The notes: a model not told the origin generated them from the letters alone. A stretch of 56,613 nucleotides of DNA from Spirochaetales bacterium Spiro_10 (GCA_001604405.1 LVBL01000009.1:1-56613), one strand, 5' to 3'. Shown: positions 7,013 to 15,584, counted from the stretch's first letter. Translations and numbers: made by a program.

Positions 7013-8613
7013 GCCTTTTCCAAACCTTTCCAGGCGGTTTCCGTAACCTCCGCCTCGACCGGCGTTGAAAAGAGATTTGTCACCAGAAATACGAGAGTCG
7101 AAACCGGCAAGGCGATAATGATGGGATCGACGTTCGCCATCGGGGGAATCAGGGTTGGCACCTTGAAAAAGAGCCTGCAAAGCCCGAGCGGGCCCGATTC
7201 CTTCGCGTGGACGAAAAAGAGCCAGAAAAGCGTGACCACCACCCCCGAAACGAAACAGGCAACCGCCGCGGTTCGGGATACCCGTTTCGAATAGAGGGCG
7301 CCGATATACACGGGCAAAAACGCCGCGGCGCACAGCCCGAAGAAGATGGCCGTTCCCGTCGCGATGATCGCGGTTCCGCCGGCGTAGAAACGCGGCAACG
7401 CGTAGGCGATCAGCGTCGAAAGCAGTATGCCGAGACCCATGGCGATGCGGTTGACGGCAACGGGGTTTTTCGACTTAACCGCGAGACCCTTTTCCAGCAC
7501 GTCGCGCCCGATCGCCGTCCCCATCGCGTGAAACTGCGAGCTCAGGGTGGACATGGCGGCGGCGAGAAGGGTGACGAAGAAAAAGGCCACGAACCAAGAC
7601 GGCAGGGCCGAATCGATAAACTGCGGGATTATGGCGTCGGTCTTTTTCCCGCAGGCTACAAGCGCGATCACGCCCTTGGTGCGCATGAAATACACGTTCG
7701 CGAAGGCGCCCACGGTGAAGGCGACGCCGGTCATCATGGCGATGAAAACGCCGCCGATGACGACCGCGCGATTGAGTTCGTGCCCGCTCTTGACGGTCAT
7801 GAAGCGCACGGTCAACTGCGGCTGGGCGAGAACGCCCACTCCCACGCCGAGGACGATCGTACTCACGAGTTGCCACCAGTACGGCGAGAAGGCCTTGGGC
7901 ATGGATGTCCAGCCGACGTGTCCGTTCGCGCCGAAGGCCTGCTCGGCCACCGGGCGCATCTCGTTGAGGGATTCCATCGCCTTTCCGGGCCCGCCGAGGA
8001 TGTACAGCGTATAGACAATCAGGAAGGCCATGCCGAGGAACATGAGCGAGCCCTGGAAGGCGTCCGTGTACATGACGCCCTTCATGCCTCCCATCACGAC
8101 GTAGAGGGCGACGACGGCCACGAAGAAAAGGAGCGCCACGTCGTAGTTGATCTTGAGCGTCTGCGAGACGAACTGCACCCCGCCGATAATGACCGAGCCG
8201 GCGTAGAGCGGCATGGCGACGAATATGAGCACGCCACCGCCGATCTGCAGGAATTTCGAGTTGTACCGCTTTCCCAGAAGCTCGGGGAAGGTATGCGCGT
8301 CGAGGTTGTGGCCCATCTTCCGCGTTTTCCGTCCGAAGAACACGAAGGCCACGAAGATGCCGACGAAGATGTTCAGGAAGGTAAGCCAGATGATTCCCAT
8401 TCCGTACACCGCCGCCGCGCCGCCGAAACCGACGATGGCCGAGGTGGATATGAAGGTCGCCCCGTAGGACAGTGCCATGACGACGGGATGGATCTTGCGC
8501 CCCGCCAGGAGGTAGTCGGTCGAGTTCTTGGTGGAACGGAAACCGACGAAACCGAGAATGCCGGTCACCACGAGATACACGATTACGATGATGAGCAATA
8601 AAAGCAGATTCAT
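7009..8613 (-). CDS. Sodium:solute symporter (SSS family)
   Basis: 534 residues and about 13 hydrophobic segments beginning MNLLLLLIIVIVYLVVTG. The family signature is present: STDYLLAGRKI near the N-terminus and GATFISTSAIVGFGGAAAVYG in the sodium-site region. SSS proteins import sugars, organic acids, amino acids or vitamins with Na+; the substrate here cannot be read from sequence. The ATG at 8613 overlaps the stop of a 61-residue membrane protein by four bases and follows GGGGGAG; a start further upstream would extend into that gene. With the TetR-type repressor gene this makes a three-gene operon, probably derepressed by the substrate or a metabolite of it. Confidence 0.88.
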   Translation of the reverse strand: MNLLLLLIIVIVYLVVTGILGFVGFRSTKNSTDYLLAGRKIHPVVMALSYGATFISTSAIVGFGGAAAVYGMGIIWLTFLNIFVGIFVAFVFFGRKTRKMGHNLDAHTFPELLGKRYNSKFLQIGGGVLIFVAMPLYAGSVIIGGVQFVSQTLKINYDVALLFFVAVVALYVVMGGMKGVMYTDAFQGSLMFLGMAFLIVYTLYILGGPGKAMESLNEMRPVAEQAFGANGHVGWTSMPKAFSPYWWQLVSTIVLGVGVGVLAQPQLTVRFMTVKSGHELNRAVVIGGVFIAMMTGVAFTVGAFANVYFMRTKGVIALVACGKKTDAIIPQFIDSALPSWFVAFFFVTLLAAAMSTLSSQFHAMGTAIGRDVLEKGLAVKSKNPVAVNRIAMGLGILLSTLIAYALPRFYAGGTAIIATGTAIFFGLCAAAFLPVYIGALYSKRVSRTAAVACFVSGVVVTLFWLFFVHAKESGPLGLCRLFFKVPTLIPPMANVDPIIIALPVSTLVFLVTNLFSTPVEAEVTETAWKGLEKA

Positions 8614-8795
8614 GCCTCTCCCCCCTCGTTGATGTCGGGATCGTTGCGTTCCCACTCGGCCTCTTCCCTGATCTCCGCGGGGACGTCCTCTTTCGGCTTG
8701 TTCCAGTTACAAACCCCGTAGACGACGCACACCGCGACCGCAAGGAGCGTCAGGGCATACCCCAAAAACACCCACACGTCGCCAAAACCGAACAT
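8610..8795 (-). CDS. Small single-span membrane protein, symporter accessory type
   Basis: 61 residues: MFGFGDVWVFLGYALTLLAV opens a single transmembrane helix of about 25 residues. A short acidic cytoplasmic tail (KPKEDVPAEIREEAEWERND) follows. Small proteins of this form are encoded directly before certain SSS symporters and are thought to be their accessory subunit. The ATG at 8795 follows AAGGAG at good spacing and begins two bases after the TetR stop. The stop overlaps the symporter ATG, so expression of the two is coupled. Confidence 0.75.
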   Translation of the reverse strand: MFGFGDVWVFLGYALTLLAVAVCVVYGVCNWNKPKEDVPAEIREEAEWERNDPDINEGGEA

Positions 8796-8797
8796 AG

Positions 8798-9442
8798 TCA
8801 CTCCTTTTCGCGACGGGGCCCCTCGGGCCGCGCGCGATACAATCCCCCGGCAAGAACCGAGAAAAAGAATTCCCATTCCTCAAGATAGGCGGACTTGCAC
8901 AGGCCCGGACGCTTGGTGGCAACCACGTTCGCGGCGAAGTCGTTGCGGGTCTTCGCGAGAAGCCACTTCAGGAGCTGCGTGACCCGCTCCCCGTCGAAGC
9001 GCATGGACGAAAAGTCGCAACCGCGGTACAGGCGCGCGAAGTAGGCGTCGAAGGCCCCCTGGACGCGCCGCTTGATCTCCCCGTACTCCACGGCCGAGGC
9101 CTTCACCAGAAACGGGATGATCTCGGGCCGCTCGAGATAGAAATCGACGGCGACTGACGCGATCTGCCTGGTTCTCTCCACGGGATCCGGACTGAGCTCT
9201 TCGGGACCCCGGCGCTCGCCGATACCCGCGAACATCGCCTCGTAGGAATACTCGAGCGCGTACTGGAAGAGGTCTTCCTTGGAGTCGATGTACTCGTAGA
9301 GCCCGCCCTTGGATATGCCTGCGCGCCGCACGATGGCGTCGAGACTCGTCTTTTCGTAACCCGAAAGGGAGAATTCCTCGAGCGTCGCGTCCACGATTCG
9401 CCGGCGTTTCGCCTCGCCGAGGTTGAAAAACGTTTCTTTCAT
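8798..9442 (-). CDS. TetR family transcriptional regulator
   Basis: 214 residues. The N-terminal helix-turn-helix is clear: RRRIVDATLEEFSLSGYEKTSLDAIVRRAGISKGGLYEYIDSKEDLF. The C-terminal ligand domain is divergent, as usual. I chose the ATG at 9442 because a longer frame starting at 9479-9481 would run through the probable operator. It is the first gene of an operon with the accessory protein and symporter, with two bases between its stop and the next start. It most likely represses this operon, itself included, until an effector binds. Confidence 0.9.
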   Translation of the reverse strand: MKETFFNLGEAKRRRIVDATLEEFSLSGYEKTSLDAIVRRAGISKGGLYEYIDSKEDLFQYALEYSYEAMFAGIGERRGPEELSPDPVERTRQIASVAVDFYLERPEIIPFLVKASAVEYGEIKRRVQGAFDAYFARLYRGCDFSSMRFDGERVTQLLKWLLAKTRNDFAANVVATKRPGLCKSAYLEEWEFFFSVLAGGLYRARPEGPRREKE

Positions 9443-9452
9443 GTGATTCCCG

Positions 9453-9478
9453 AAAAACCGACCAATCAGTCGGTTTTT
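9453..9478. promoter_or_regulatory. TetR-type operator
   Basis: AAAAACCGAC and GTCGGTTTTT are exact reverse complements separated by CAATCA. The core ACCGAC-N6-GTCGGT resembles known operators of TetR regulators and sits immediately upstream of the TetR gene start, as expected for autoregulation. Confidence 0.75.
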
Positions 9479-9516
9479 CATGATACCCCCGCCCCGCGGG
9501 GTCTGTCAACGAAAAA

Positions 9517-10221
9517 CTACAGCTCTCCGAGGTAGGACTGTCGGACGCGGTCGTCGACGAGAAGTTCGGCGCCGGTTCCCGAGAAGGTGATGGCGCCGGT
9601 TTCGAGCACGTAGCCGTAATCGGCCACCTCGAGGGCGGCGTGCGCGTTCTGCTCGACGAGAAGAACCGTCGTTCCCTTCCTGTTGATCTCGCGGATGATC
9701 TCGAAAATCATCTTCACGACGAGCGGCGCGAGCCCGAGCGAGGGTTCGTCGAGCATGAAGAGGGACGGAGAGGTCATGAGGCCGCGCGCGACGGCGAGCA
9801 TCTGCTGTTCGCCCCCCGAAAGGGTTCCCGCGCTCTGCCGGTACCGTTCGCGAAGCCGGGGGAATAGGTCGAGCGCCATCTCCCGGTCGCGCCTGATACC
9901 GTCGCGGTCGGAGCGGTGATAGGCCCCGAGCGCGAGGTTCTCGGCGACCGTGAGGTTCGGAAACACGCGTCTTCCCTCGGGAACGAGCACGATTCCCCGC
10001 GACACGATGTCCCTCGTCGACTTGCCCAGGAGTTCCTCTCCGTTCCAGGTCACCGAACCGGTCGCCTTCGCGAGCGAGACGATCGACTTGAGCGTCGTCG
10101 ACTTCCCCGCGCCGTTCGAGCCGATCAGGGAAACGATCTTCCCCTCGGGCACCTCGAGCGAGATGCCCTGGAGGGCGTGGATGCCGTCGTAATACACGGA
10201 TACGTTGTCGAGCCTCAGCAT
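9517..10221 (-). CDS. livF: Branched-chain amino acid ABC transporter, ATP-binding protein LivF
   Basis: 234 residues with Walker A GSNGAGKST, signature LSGGEQQ, Walker B LFMLDEPS and a switch histidine region VLLVEQNA. It is one of two ATPases of the LIV transporter and works on the cytoplasmic face with LivG, LivH and LivM. The ATG shares one base with the livG stop. It is the last gene of livJHMGF; no terminator with a T-tract is visible before the TetR operator region. Confidence 0.93.
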   Translation of the reverse strand: MLRLDNVSVYYDGIHALQGISLEVPEGKIVSLIGSNGAGKSTTLKSIVSLAKATGSVTWNGEELLGKSTRDIVSRGIVLVPEGRRVFPNLTVAENLALGAYHRSDRDGIRRDREMALDLFPRLRERYRQSAGTLSGGEQQMLAVARGLMTSPSLFMLDEPSLGLAPLVVKMIFEIIREINRKGTTVLLVEQNAHAALEVADYGYVLETGAITFSGTGAELLVDDRVRQSYLGEL

Positions 10222-10976
10222 CAGTCCACCCCCAGATACGCTTCGATCACGCGGGGGTCCTTCCTGATTTTCTCAGGGGAACCTTCCGCGATGGTAATGC
10301 CGTACTCGAGGACGTACATCCTGGAGCACACGCCCATGACTACCTGCATGTGGTGTTCGATGAGGAGTATCGATATGCCGAAGACGTCCCGTATGCGGTG
10401 GATGAAGTCCATGAGCTCCCGGGACTCCTGCGGGTTCATCCCGGCGGCCGGCTCGTCGAGAAGCAGGCAGGAGGGCTTCGTCGCGAGAGCGCGGACGATC
10501 TCGAGCCTGCGCTGCTTGCCGTACGGGAGCGAGGTCGCCATGTCGTACGCGTTTTGCGCGAGCCCGACCTGGTCGAGCAGGCGAAGGGCCTCTTCCCTGC
10601 CCTCGCGCTCCCGCGCGCGATACGCGGGCGTATGGAGAAGCGACGAGAAGAAGCCGACGTTCATGCGGAGGTTGCTCGCGACGAGCACGTTCTCGAGCAC
10701 GTTCATCTCGCGGAAGAGCCTGATGTTCTGGAACGTCCGCGCGAGACCGAGCTGCGTTATCCTGTGGGGCGCCATCCCGGTTATGTCGCGCCCCTTCCAG
10801 GTGATGGACCCGGACGTCGGCCGGTACACCCCGGTAATCATGTTGAAGGCCGTGGTCTTGCCCGCGCCGTTCGGGCCGATGAGCCCGACGATCTCGCCGG
10901 GACCGACTTCCAGGGAAAGGCCCGACACGGCGGTGAGCCCGCCGAACCTCATGGTGGCGCCGTCCGCGATCAGCAT
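10221..10976 (-). CDS. livG: Branched-chain amino acid ABC transporter, ATP-binding protein LivG
   Basis: 251 residues. Walker A GPNGAGKTT, Walker B CLLLDEPAAGMNP and the LivG-specific linker near ITGMAPHRITQLGLARTFQNIRLF are present. The signature region is degenerate (SLPYGKQRRLEI), which is normal for LivG. It overlaps livM by seven bases and livF by one, consistent with translational coupling. Confidence 0.93.
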   Translation of the reverse strand: MLIADGATMRFGGLTAVSGLSLEVGPGEIVGLIGPNGAGKTTAFNMITGVYRPTSGSITWKGRDITGMAPHRITQLGLARTFQNIRLFREMNVLENVLVASNLRMNVGFFSSLLHTPAYRAREREGREEALRLLDQVGLAQNAYDMATSLPYGKQRRLEIVRALATKPSCLLLDEPAAGMNPQESRELMDFIHRIRDVFGISILLIEHHMQVVMGVCSRMYVLEYGITIAEGSPEKIRKDPRVIEAYLGVD

Positions 10977-12052
10977 GGCCCGCCTCCCTTGCCGGCGCGG
11001 CCGAGCCGCGCGAGCGAAGCGCGGGACCGCGCGACGAGATCCTTCGCCCCCTGCCAGGAAAACTCGGAGGTGCCCATGAGGCCCCGCTGGCGGTAGATGA
11101 CAACGATCATCAGGAGAAGCGAGAAGACGACCATGCGAAGCCCGGGCAAGCCGTCCGTCCTGACGAACACGAGATTGAGCGGACCGTCGAGAAACCGGAG
11201 AAACTCCATGGAGAAGGTGACGACGACGGAGGCGATGACCGATCCGGTTATGCTCCCGTTGCCGCCGAGCACGACGATGAGCAGGATGTTGTAGGTAAGA
11301 CCGAAGACGAACATCTTCGGGTCAATCGTCGTCATGAGGTGACCCAGCAAGGCGCCGCCGATTCCCGCGAAAAAACTCGACGCCACGAAGCTCACGATCT
11401 TGACGCGCGCGACGTCGATCCCCATCGCCTGGGCGGCGATCTCGTTGTCGCGCACGGCCTTGAGGGAGCGCCCGAAGGCGGACCTCGTGAGCGAGAGCAT
11501 GAAGATCACGGTGACCGCCGCGGCACCCCAGACGACATACGTCGTGGAGTGCTTCGGAAGGCCCTTGAGCCCGAGCGCGCCGTTGGTGACCGTCTGGAGG
11601 TTCGTGATGACCACGCGTATGATCTCGGCGAAGCCGAGCGTCGCGATCGCGAGGTAGTCGTCGCGCAGCCGCAACACCGGGGTTCCGATCAGCCAGGCGA
11701 AGGCCGCGGCCACGGCGCCCGCGACGAGGAGCGCGAGTATGAACGGCAGATGCGCGTTCGCGAGGACGGGAACGATCGGGGCCAGGAAGAAATTGAGCTC
11801 CTTCTGGGCGGGCGACATCGTGAGAAGCGCGCACACGTAGGCGCCGATCGCCATGAAGCCCGCGTGCCCCAGCGAGAATATGCCGGTAAAGCCGTTGAGG
11901 AGGTTCATCGAGAGCGCGAGCACGACGTAGATCGCGCAGAGATTGAACACGCGGAGGTTGAAGTTCCCGAACAGGGTATCCGCCAGGAAGACCAAAAGCG
12001 CGAGAGAGAGAATGCCGCATGCGGTCAGGATTCGAGTCCGTTTTCCACCCAT
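10970..12052 (-). CDS. livM: Branched-chain amino acid ABC transporter permease LivM
   Basis: 360 residues with about nine hydrophobic segments. The BPD_transp_2 landmark LNGFTGIFSLGHAGFMAIGAY and the EAA-like loop KAVRDNEIAAQAMGID are both present. It forms the membrane channel with LivH. A basic C-terminal tail of about 30 residues (ARSRASLARLGRAGKGG) is longer than usual. The start lies one base after the livH stop. Confidence 0.92.
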   Translation of the reverse strand: MGGKRTRILTACGILSLALLVFLADTLFGNFNLRVFNLCAIYVVLALSMNLLNGFTGIFSLGHAGFMAIGAYVCALLTMSPAQKELNFFLAPIVPVLANAHLPFILALLVAGAVAAAFAWLIGTPVLRLRDDYLAIATLGFAEIIRVVITNLQTVTNGALGLKGLPKHSTTYVVWGAAAVTVIFMLSLTRSAFGRSLKAVRDNEIAAQAMGIDVARVKIVSFVASSFFAGIGGALLGHLMTTIDPKMFVFGLTYNILLIVVLGGNGSITGSVIASVVVTFSMEFLRFLDGPLNLVFVRTDGLPGLRMVVFSLLLMIVVIYRQRGLMGTSEFSWQGAKDLVARSRASLARLGRAGKGGGPC

Positions 12053-12053
12053 C

Positions 12054-12947
12054 TCACACCTTCTCCACCTGGTTTCTGCCGAGCAGGCCCGAAGGCTTCA
12101 GGAGCAGTACCAGAATAAGCGCGACGAACGCGAACGCGTCACGGTAGCCCGTGACGTCCGGCAAAAAGGCGATGATCATGATCTCGAGGATTCCGAGAAG
12201 GAACCCGCCGAGCACCGCGCCCATGATGTTGCCGATGCCGCCGATGACGGCCGCTATGAAGCACTTGAGGCCGGGCATGATGCCCATCGTCGGGTTCAGC
12301 TGCGGGTATTTCAGCGCCCACAGGATGCCGCCGAAGGCGGCCATGAGAGAGCCGAGGCCGAAGGTGAAGGAAACGATGCGGTTGACGTCGATCGCCTGCA
12401 GCCGCGCGGCGTCGAGGTCGGTGGACACGGCGCGCATCGCCATGCCCGTCTTCGTCCCGTTGACTATCCACAGGAGCAGGGCCAGCAACGCGAAGGTGAA
12501 TATCGGGATGACGACGCTGATGGAAACGATCGAAACCGAACCGAATTGCAGGACGCGCGAGAACGCGTCGGGAACGACGAATCCCTTGGGACGGCCGCCG
12601 AACACTACGGTCGCGAGGTTTTCTATGAGGAACGAGGCGCCTATCGCGCTGATCATGATCGATATCTTGGGTGAGTCACGAAGGGGTTTGTACGCGACGC
12701 GCTCGAGGCCGACGCCAAGCGCCGCGGTCAGGGCTATCGCGACCGCGAAGGCGACCCACCAGGGCAACAGGACGAGCGTCACGAGGTAGAAGGCGAAATA
12801 CGCGCCGAGCATGAAGACGTCGCCGTGCGCGAAATTTATGAGCCTGAGGATGCCGTACACCATCGTGTAGCCTATCGCGATGAGGGCGTAGAGGCTGCCG
12901 AGGGAAAGGGCGTTGGTCAGATGCTGAAGGAATAGCGAAACTGTCAT
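12054..12947 (-). CDS. livH: Branched-chain amino acid ABC transporter permease LivH
   Basis: 297 residues, with several transmembrane helices. The N-terminal LGSLYALIAIGYTMVYGILRLINFAHGDVFMLGAY is the strong LivH signature, and the loop RAVSTDLDAARLQAID is the ATPase contact. It is separated from livJ by 179 bases, which may allow the binding-protein gene to be expressed more strongly than the permease genes. Confidence 0.93.
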   Translation of the reverse strand: MTVSLFLQHLTNALSLGSLYALIAIGYTMVYGILRLINFAHGDVFMLGAYFAFYLVTLVLLPWWVAFAVAIALTAALGVGLERVAYKPLRDSPKISIMISAIGASFLIENLATVVFGGRPKGFVVPDAFSRVLQFGSVSIVSISVVIPIFTFALLALLLWIVNGTKTGMAMRAVSTDLDAARLQAIDVNRIVSFTFGLGSLMAAFGGILWALKYPQLNPTMGIMPGLKCFIAAVIGGIGNIMGAVLGGFLLGILEIMIIAFLPDVTGYRDAFAFVALILVLLLKPSGLLGRNQVEKV

Positions 12948-13111
12948 GGTACATCCAGGTTCCGCGCGCCGTGCCGCGCGGTCGTTAGTTTTTCCCGCTC
13001 GCGCTGTCTCTGGGGCTGCGCGGGCGGAGACCCGGCCGATCGCGGCGGAACCGCGGGATGCGACGCGATCGCGACGCCGTTTTCACGACGCCGTGCGCGC
13101 GTCTCCGCGCT

Positions 13112-13126
13112 CCCGCCGCGGGCGGG
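13112..13126 (-). other. GC-rich hairpin directly after livJ
   Basis: CCCGCC and GGCGGG flank three bases immediately downstream of the livJ stop codon. There is no T-tract, so it is more likely an mRNA-stabilising or partial processing hairpin than a full terminator. The remaining livJ-livH gap shows nothing I can name. Confidence 0.45.
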
Positions 13127-14284
13127 TCAGGGCGCCACCACGGTCAGGTAGGTAAAGGCGCCGTTCTTGACGGTCTTGATGAACGCGCTCTTCGTCGCGT
13201 CGCCGTTCGCGTCGAGGGTGACCGTGCCGGCCGCTCCCTCGAATCCGGAGGTCTTGGCGATCGCGTCGCGGATCTTCACGGTGTCGAGGCTGTCGGCGCG
13301 CGTTATCGCGTCGAGGGCCACGAGATATCCGTCGAAGCCGAGGGCGGTGACGGCGGCGGGCTCCTTCGAGTACTTAGCCTTGTAGGCGTCGACGAATTTC
13401 TTCGACATGCCCGAGGTGGCGCCCTCGACGGCGAAGAAGGTCGAGAAGGTGGCGCCCTCGACGAGCGACTTGCCCACGTCGAGGAATTCGGGGGTCTCCC
13501 AGGTGTCGCCTCCGAGGAAGGGCACGGTGATGCCGAGCTCGCGCGCCTGCTTCATGACGAGCGCGCTCTCGGTATAGTTGCCCGGCGCGAAGATGACGTC
13601 GGGCTTCAGCGACTTGATCGTCGTCAGCTGGGCCGTGAAATCCTGGTCGCCTGAGTTGTAGTTGAGCACGCTCAGGATGCACGCGTCGTTGCCCGTGAGC
13701 TTCTTGAAGGTGTCGGTGAAGAACTTGGCGAGACCGACGGAGTAGTCGTTCGAGACTTCCTGCACGATGACGGCGTTCCGCGCCTTGGCGACGTTGTACG
13801 CGTAGTTCGCCATGACCGTTCCCTGGAACGGGTCGATGAAGCACACGCGGAAATAGTAGTCGTTGCCGAGCGTCACGAGCGGGTTCGTGCACGAAAGCCC
13901 TATCGCGGGGACCTTCGCGTCCTGCACGATCGGTCCCGCGGCCATCGAAAGCGACGAGCCCCACGAGCCGAGCACGACGGAAACCTTGTCCTTGTCGACG
14001 AGGCGCTGGGCCGCGTTGGCAGCCTCGACCTTGTCGGACTTGTTGTCGGCGATGACAAGCTCGACCTTGTATTCTTTTCCGCCAACCGTCACGGTCGGGT
14101 ACATCTCGTTCGCGAGTTTGATGCCCTCGACTTCCATGGCCCCGCCGGCGGCGTTTCCGCCCGTCATCGGCTCGAACACGCCGATCTTGATTACGTCGCC
14201 CTTCGCGGAACCCGACTTCGAACAGGCGGCAAACAGCGACATCACGGCGATAACGAGCAAGCCCGCGTTCGCGATCCTTTTCAT
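13127..14284 (-). CDS. livJ: Branched-chain amino acid ABC transporter substrate-binding protein
   Basis: 385 residues. The signal peptide ends in a lipobox (LFAACSKSGSAKGD), so this is a lipoprotein anchored in the membrane facing the periplasm. The mature part is a type I periplasmic binding fold: KIGVFEPMTGGNAAGGAMEVEGIKLANEMYP, then SWGSSLSMAAGPIVQDAKVPAIGLSCTNP and the FAPGNYTESALVMKQARELG strand of lobe 2. Position before livHMGF marks it as the receptor. GAAGGAGGAATGT precedes the ATG. Its leader contains a terminator hairpin. Confidence 0.92.
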   Translation of the reverse strand: MKRIANAGLLVIAVMSLFAACSKSGSAKGDVIKIGVFEPMTGGNAAGGAMEVEGIKLANEMYPTVTVGGKEYKVELVIADNKSDKVEAANAAQRLVDKDKVSVVLGSWGSSLSMAAGPIVQDAKVPAIGLSCTNPLVTLGNDYYFRVCFIDPFQGTVMANYAYNVAKARNAVIVQEVSNDYSVGLAKFFTDTFKKLTGNDACILSVLNYNSGDQDFTAQLTTIKSLKPDVIFAPGNYTESALVMKQARELGITVPFLGGDTWETPEFLDVGKSLVEGATFSTFFAVEGATSGMSKKFVDAYKAKYSKEPAAVTALGFDGYLVALDAITRADSLDTVKIRDAIAKTSGFEGAAGTVTLDANGDATKSAFIKTVKNGAFTYLTVVAP

Positions 14285-14344
14285 ACATTCCTCCTTCAGG
14301 CGCTGAAACGGGACTCAAGACCCGCATCACCGCCGTATACGCAC

Positions 14345-14373
14345 AAAAAACGCCGAAGCGTTCACTTCGGCGT
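14345..14373 (-). terminator. Terminator hairpin in the livJ leader
   Basis: ACGCCGAAG and CTTCGGCGT flank a six-base loop, with six T residues after the stem on the minus strand. It could end the transcript of the small membrane protein gene upstream. However, a promoter-like pair lies between that gene and this hairpin, so it may instead be an early attenuator of livJ. Confidence 0.75.
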
Positions 14374-14391
14374 CGAGTCATTTACGCGGCC

Positions 14392-14421
14392 AGTATACAT
14401 TACCGGTTCGCACTTGTGCAA
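14392..14421 (-). promoter_or_regulatory. Candidate livJ promoter
   Basis: TTGCAC (14416-14421) and TATACT (14392-14397) on the minus strand are 18 bases apart. A start near 14386 would give a leader of about 100 bases that runs into the terminator hairpin after little more than ten bases. Confidence 0.5.
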
Positions 14422-14424
14422 GTT

Positions 14425-14440
14425 ATCGCGCCGGCGCGAT
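14425..14440. repeat. 16-bp palindrome at the end of the small membrane protein gene
   Basis: ATCGCGCC is followed directly by its reverse complement, and the palindrome touches the stop codon of the gene at 14440-14658. No T-run follows. It may act as a weak 3' hairpin or a protein site. Confidence 0.5.
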
Positions 14441-14658
14441 CAGTTTCTCTTGTTCGAATAGTACATCCCGGCGACGAGGACGACGAGGCCGCAAATGAGC
14501 AGAACCCAAGTCGTCCGGTCGAACTTCAGTCCGCCTTTTCCCGCGAGCTTCGAGAGACCGGAGGAGATCTTGTTCCCGACCAAATACGTCCGCTGAATGC
14601 CCGCGCCGATCATGCCTCCGCCGATCGTCGTTCCAACCATGCCGATAATCCTGTTCAT
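14440..14658 (-). CDS. Small membrane protein of unknown function
   Basis: 72 residues. A glycine-rich N-terminal half (MVGTTIGGGMIGAGIQR) precedes a clear C-terminal transmembrane helix (TTWVLLICGLVVLVAGMYY) and a short basic end. AAAGGAG precedes the ATG at good spacing. I do not recognise a family. It stands alone between the dapB-like gene and the liv operon, on the same strand as both. Confidence 0.6.
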   Translation of the reverse strand: MNRIIGMVGTTIGGGMIGAGIQRTYLVGNKISSGLSKLAGKGGLKFDRTTWVLLICGLVVLVAGMYYSNKRN

Positions 14659-14700
14659 CGTTCGCTCCTTTATGCTAACACCTTACCGCGCCGGGGCGCG

Positions 14701-15480
14701 TCACGCAAGGATATTGTTGACCGCTATCTTCTGTATGAACGCCTCGCGCATGAGCTCCTCCATCGTGAAGAAGCCGGTTTTTTCCGCGCGAAGCGCGCGC
14801 GCGGCGAACAGGGCACCCGCTCCGAAGGCGCCACGCGATATGACGTCGTGCGTAATGCGGATCGTCTGGTTCTGGAGGCCGAAGACAACCTCGTGCTTGC
14901 CCACGATCCCGCCGACGCGAATCGAGTTGATATGCTCCACGGGATCAAGCCCGAGTTTTTCCGCTATCTTCAGTGCCGAGCCCGACTTGCCCTTCTTGTC
15001 CCGAAAGTGCTCCTCGATGACCTCGATGTCGGCGTTCGGAACGATTTGCTGAAGGATCTGCGAGGCCACCAGGAGAAAGTTGATGCCAAGGGTGATGTTG
15101 GCCGAATACAGCACCGCGGTCTTCTCGGAAAGCGAGCGGAGAAAGTCGATCTCCGGCTTTTCGTAGTGCGAGATCGCCGAGACGATATGGATCCCCTCGT
15201 CGGCGGCGGCGGCATATTCGTAGAGGCCCTGCGTGCTCGAGAAGTCGATGATTACGTCGACGGGATTCGTTTTGAAGAAATCGTCGCTTTCCTGTACCTC
15301 GTCCATGCAAAAGAAATATCCCTGCCTGTTATGGGGATACCCGAGAAAGTCGCTCGCGTATTCATGATTGCTCTGGCATGTCCTTCTCACCACCCAGGAA
15401 AGGTTGCAATCAGGGTCCTTGATAATCTCCTCGGCCACGAGCCGGCCGGTTCTTCCGAATCCGAATAGTCCTACCTTCAA
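14701..15480 (-). CDS. dapB: DapB-like reductase (4-hydroxy-tetrahydrodipicolinate reductase)
   Basis: 259 residues. DapB reduces hydroxy-tetrahydrodipicolinate in lysine and diaminopimelate synthesis. The N-terminal nucleotide motif (GLFGFGRTGRLVAEEI), IDFSSTQG, and the C-terminal GGIVGKHEVVFGLQNQTI / SRGAFGAGALFAAR follow the family. The active-site stretch reads EEHFRDKKGKSGSAL where typical DapB has HHRxKxDAPSGTA: the first His and the Lys are kept, but the second His is Phe and the substrate loop is changed. It may be a divergent DapB or a relative with another substrate. The start is TTG at 15480, supported by GGAGG eight bases upstream. No other lysine genes adjoin it. Confidence 0.75.
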   Translation of the reverse strand: MKVGLFGFGRTGRLVAEEIIKDPDCNLSWVVRRTCQSNHEYASDFLGYPHNRQGYFFCMDEVQESDDFFKTNPVDVIIDFSSTQGLYEYAAAADEGIHIVSAISHYEKPEIDFLRSLSEKTAVLYSANITLGINFLLVASQILQQIVPNADIEVIEEHFRDKKGKSGSALKIAEKLGLDPVEHINSIRVGGIVGKHEVVFGLQNQTIRITHDVISRGAFGAGALFAARALRAEKTGFFTMEELMREAFIQKIAVNNILA

Positions 15481-15511
15481 ATAGCAATCCTCCGCAGTTT
15501 TTCTTACCTAA

Positions 15512-15540
15512 ACCTTACGGTTATACGGGGCATGTGTCAA
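15512..15540 (-). promoter_or_regulatory. Promoter of the dapB-like gene
   Basis: A perfect TTGACA (15535-15540) is followed after 17 bases by a weak -10, TAAGGT (15512-15517), on the minus strand. Confidence 0.5.
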
Positions 15541-15578
15541 GAAAAGAAAAAAAAGGGGAAAAAATGTCAAAAATCTGG

Positions 15579-15584
15579 TATACT
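15579..15584 (+). promoter_or_regulatory. -10 box for the DHH phosphoesterase operon
   Basis: TATACT about 25 bases before the start at 15609. No good -35 is visible; a purine-rich A/G tract lies upstream. AGGAG precedes the ATG by ten bases. Confidence 0.45.
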
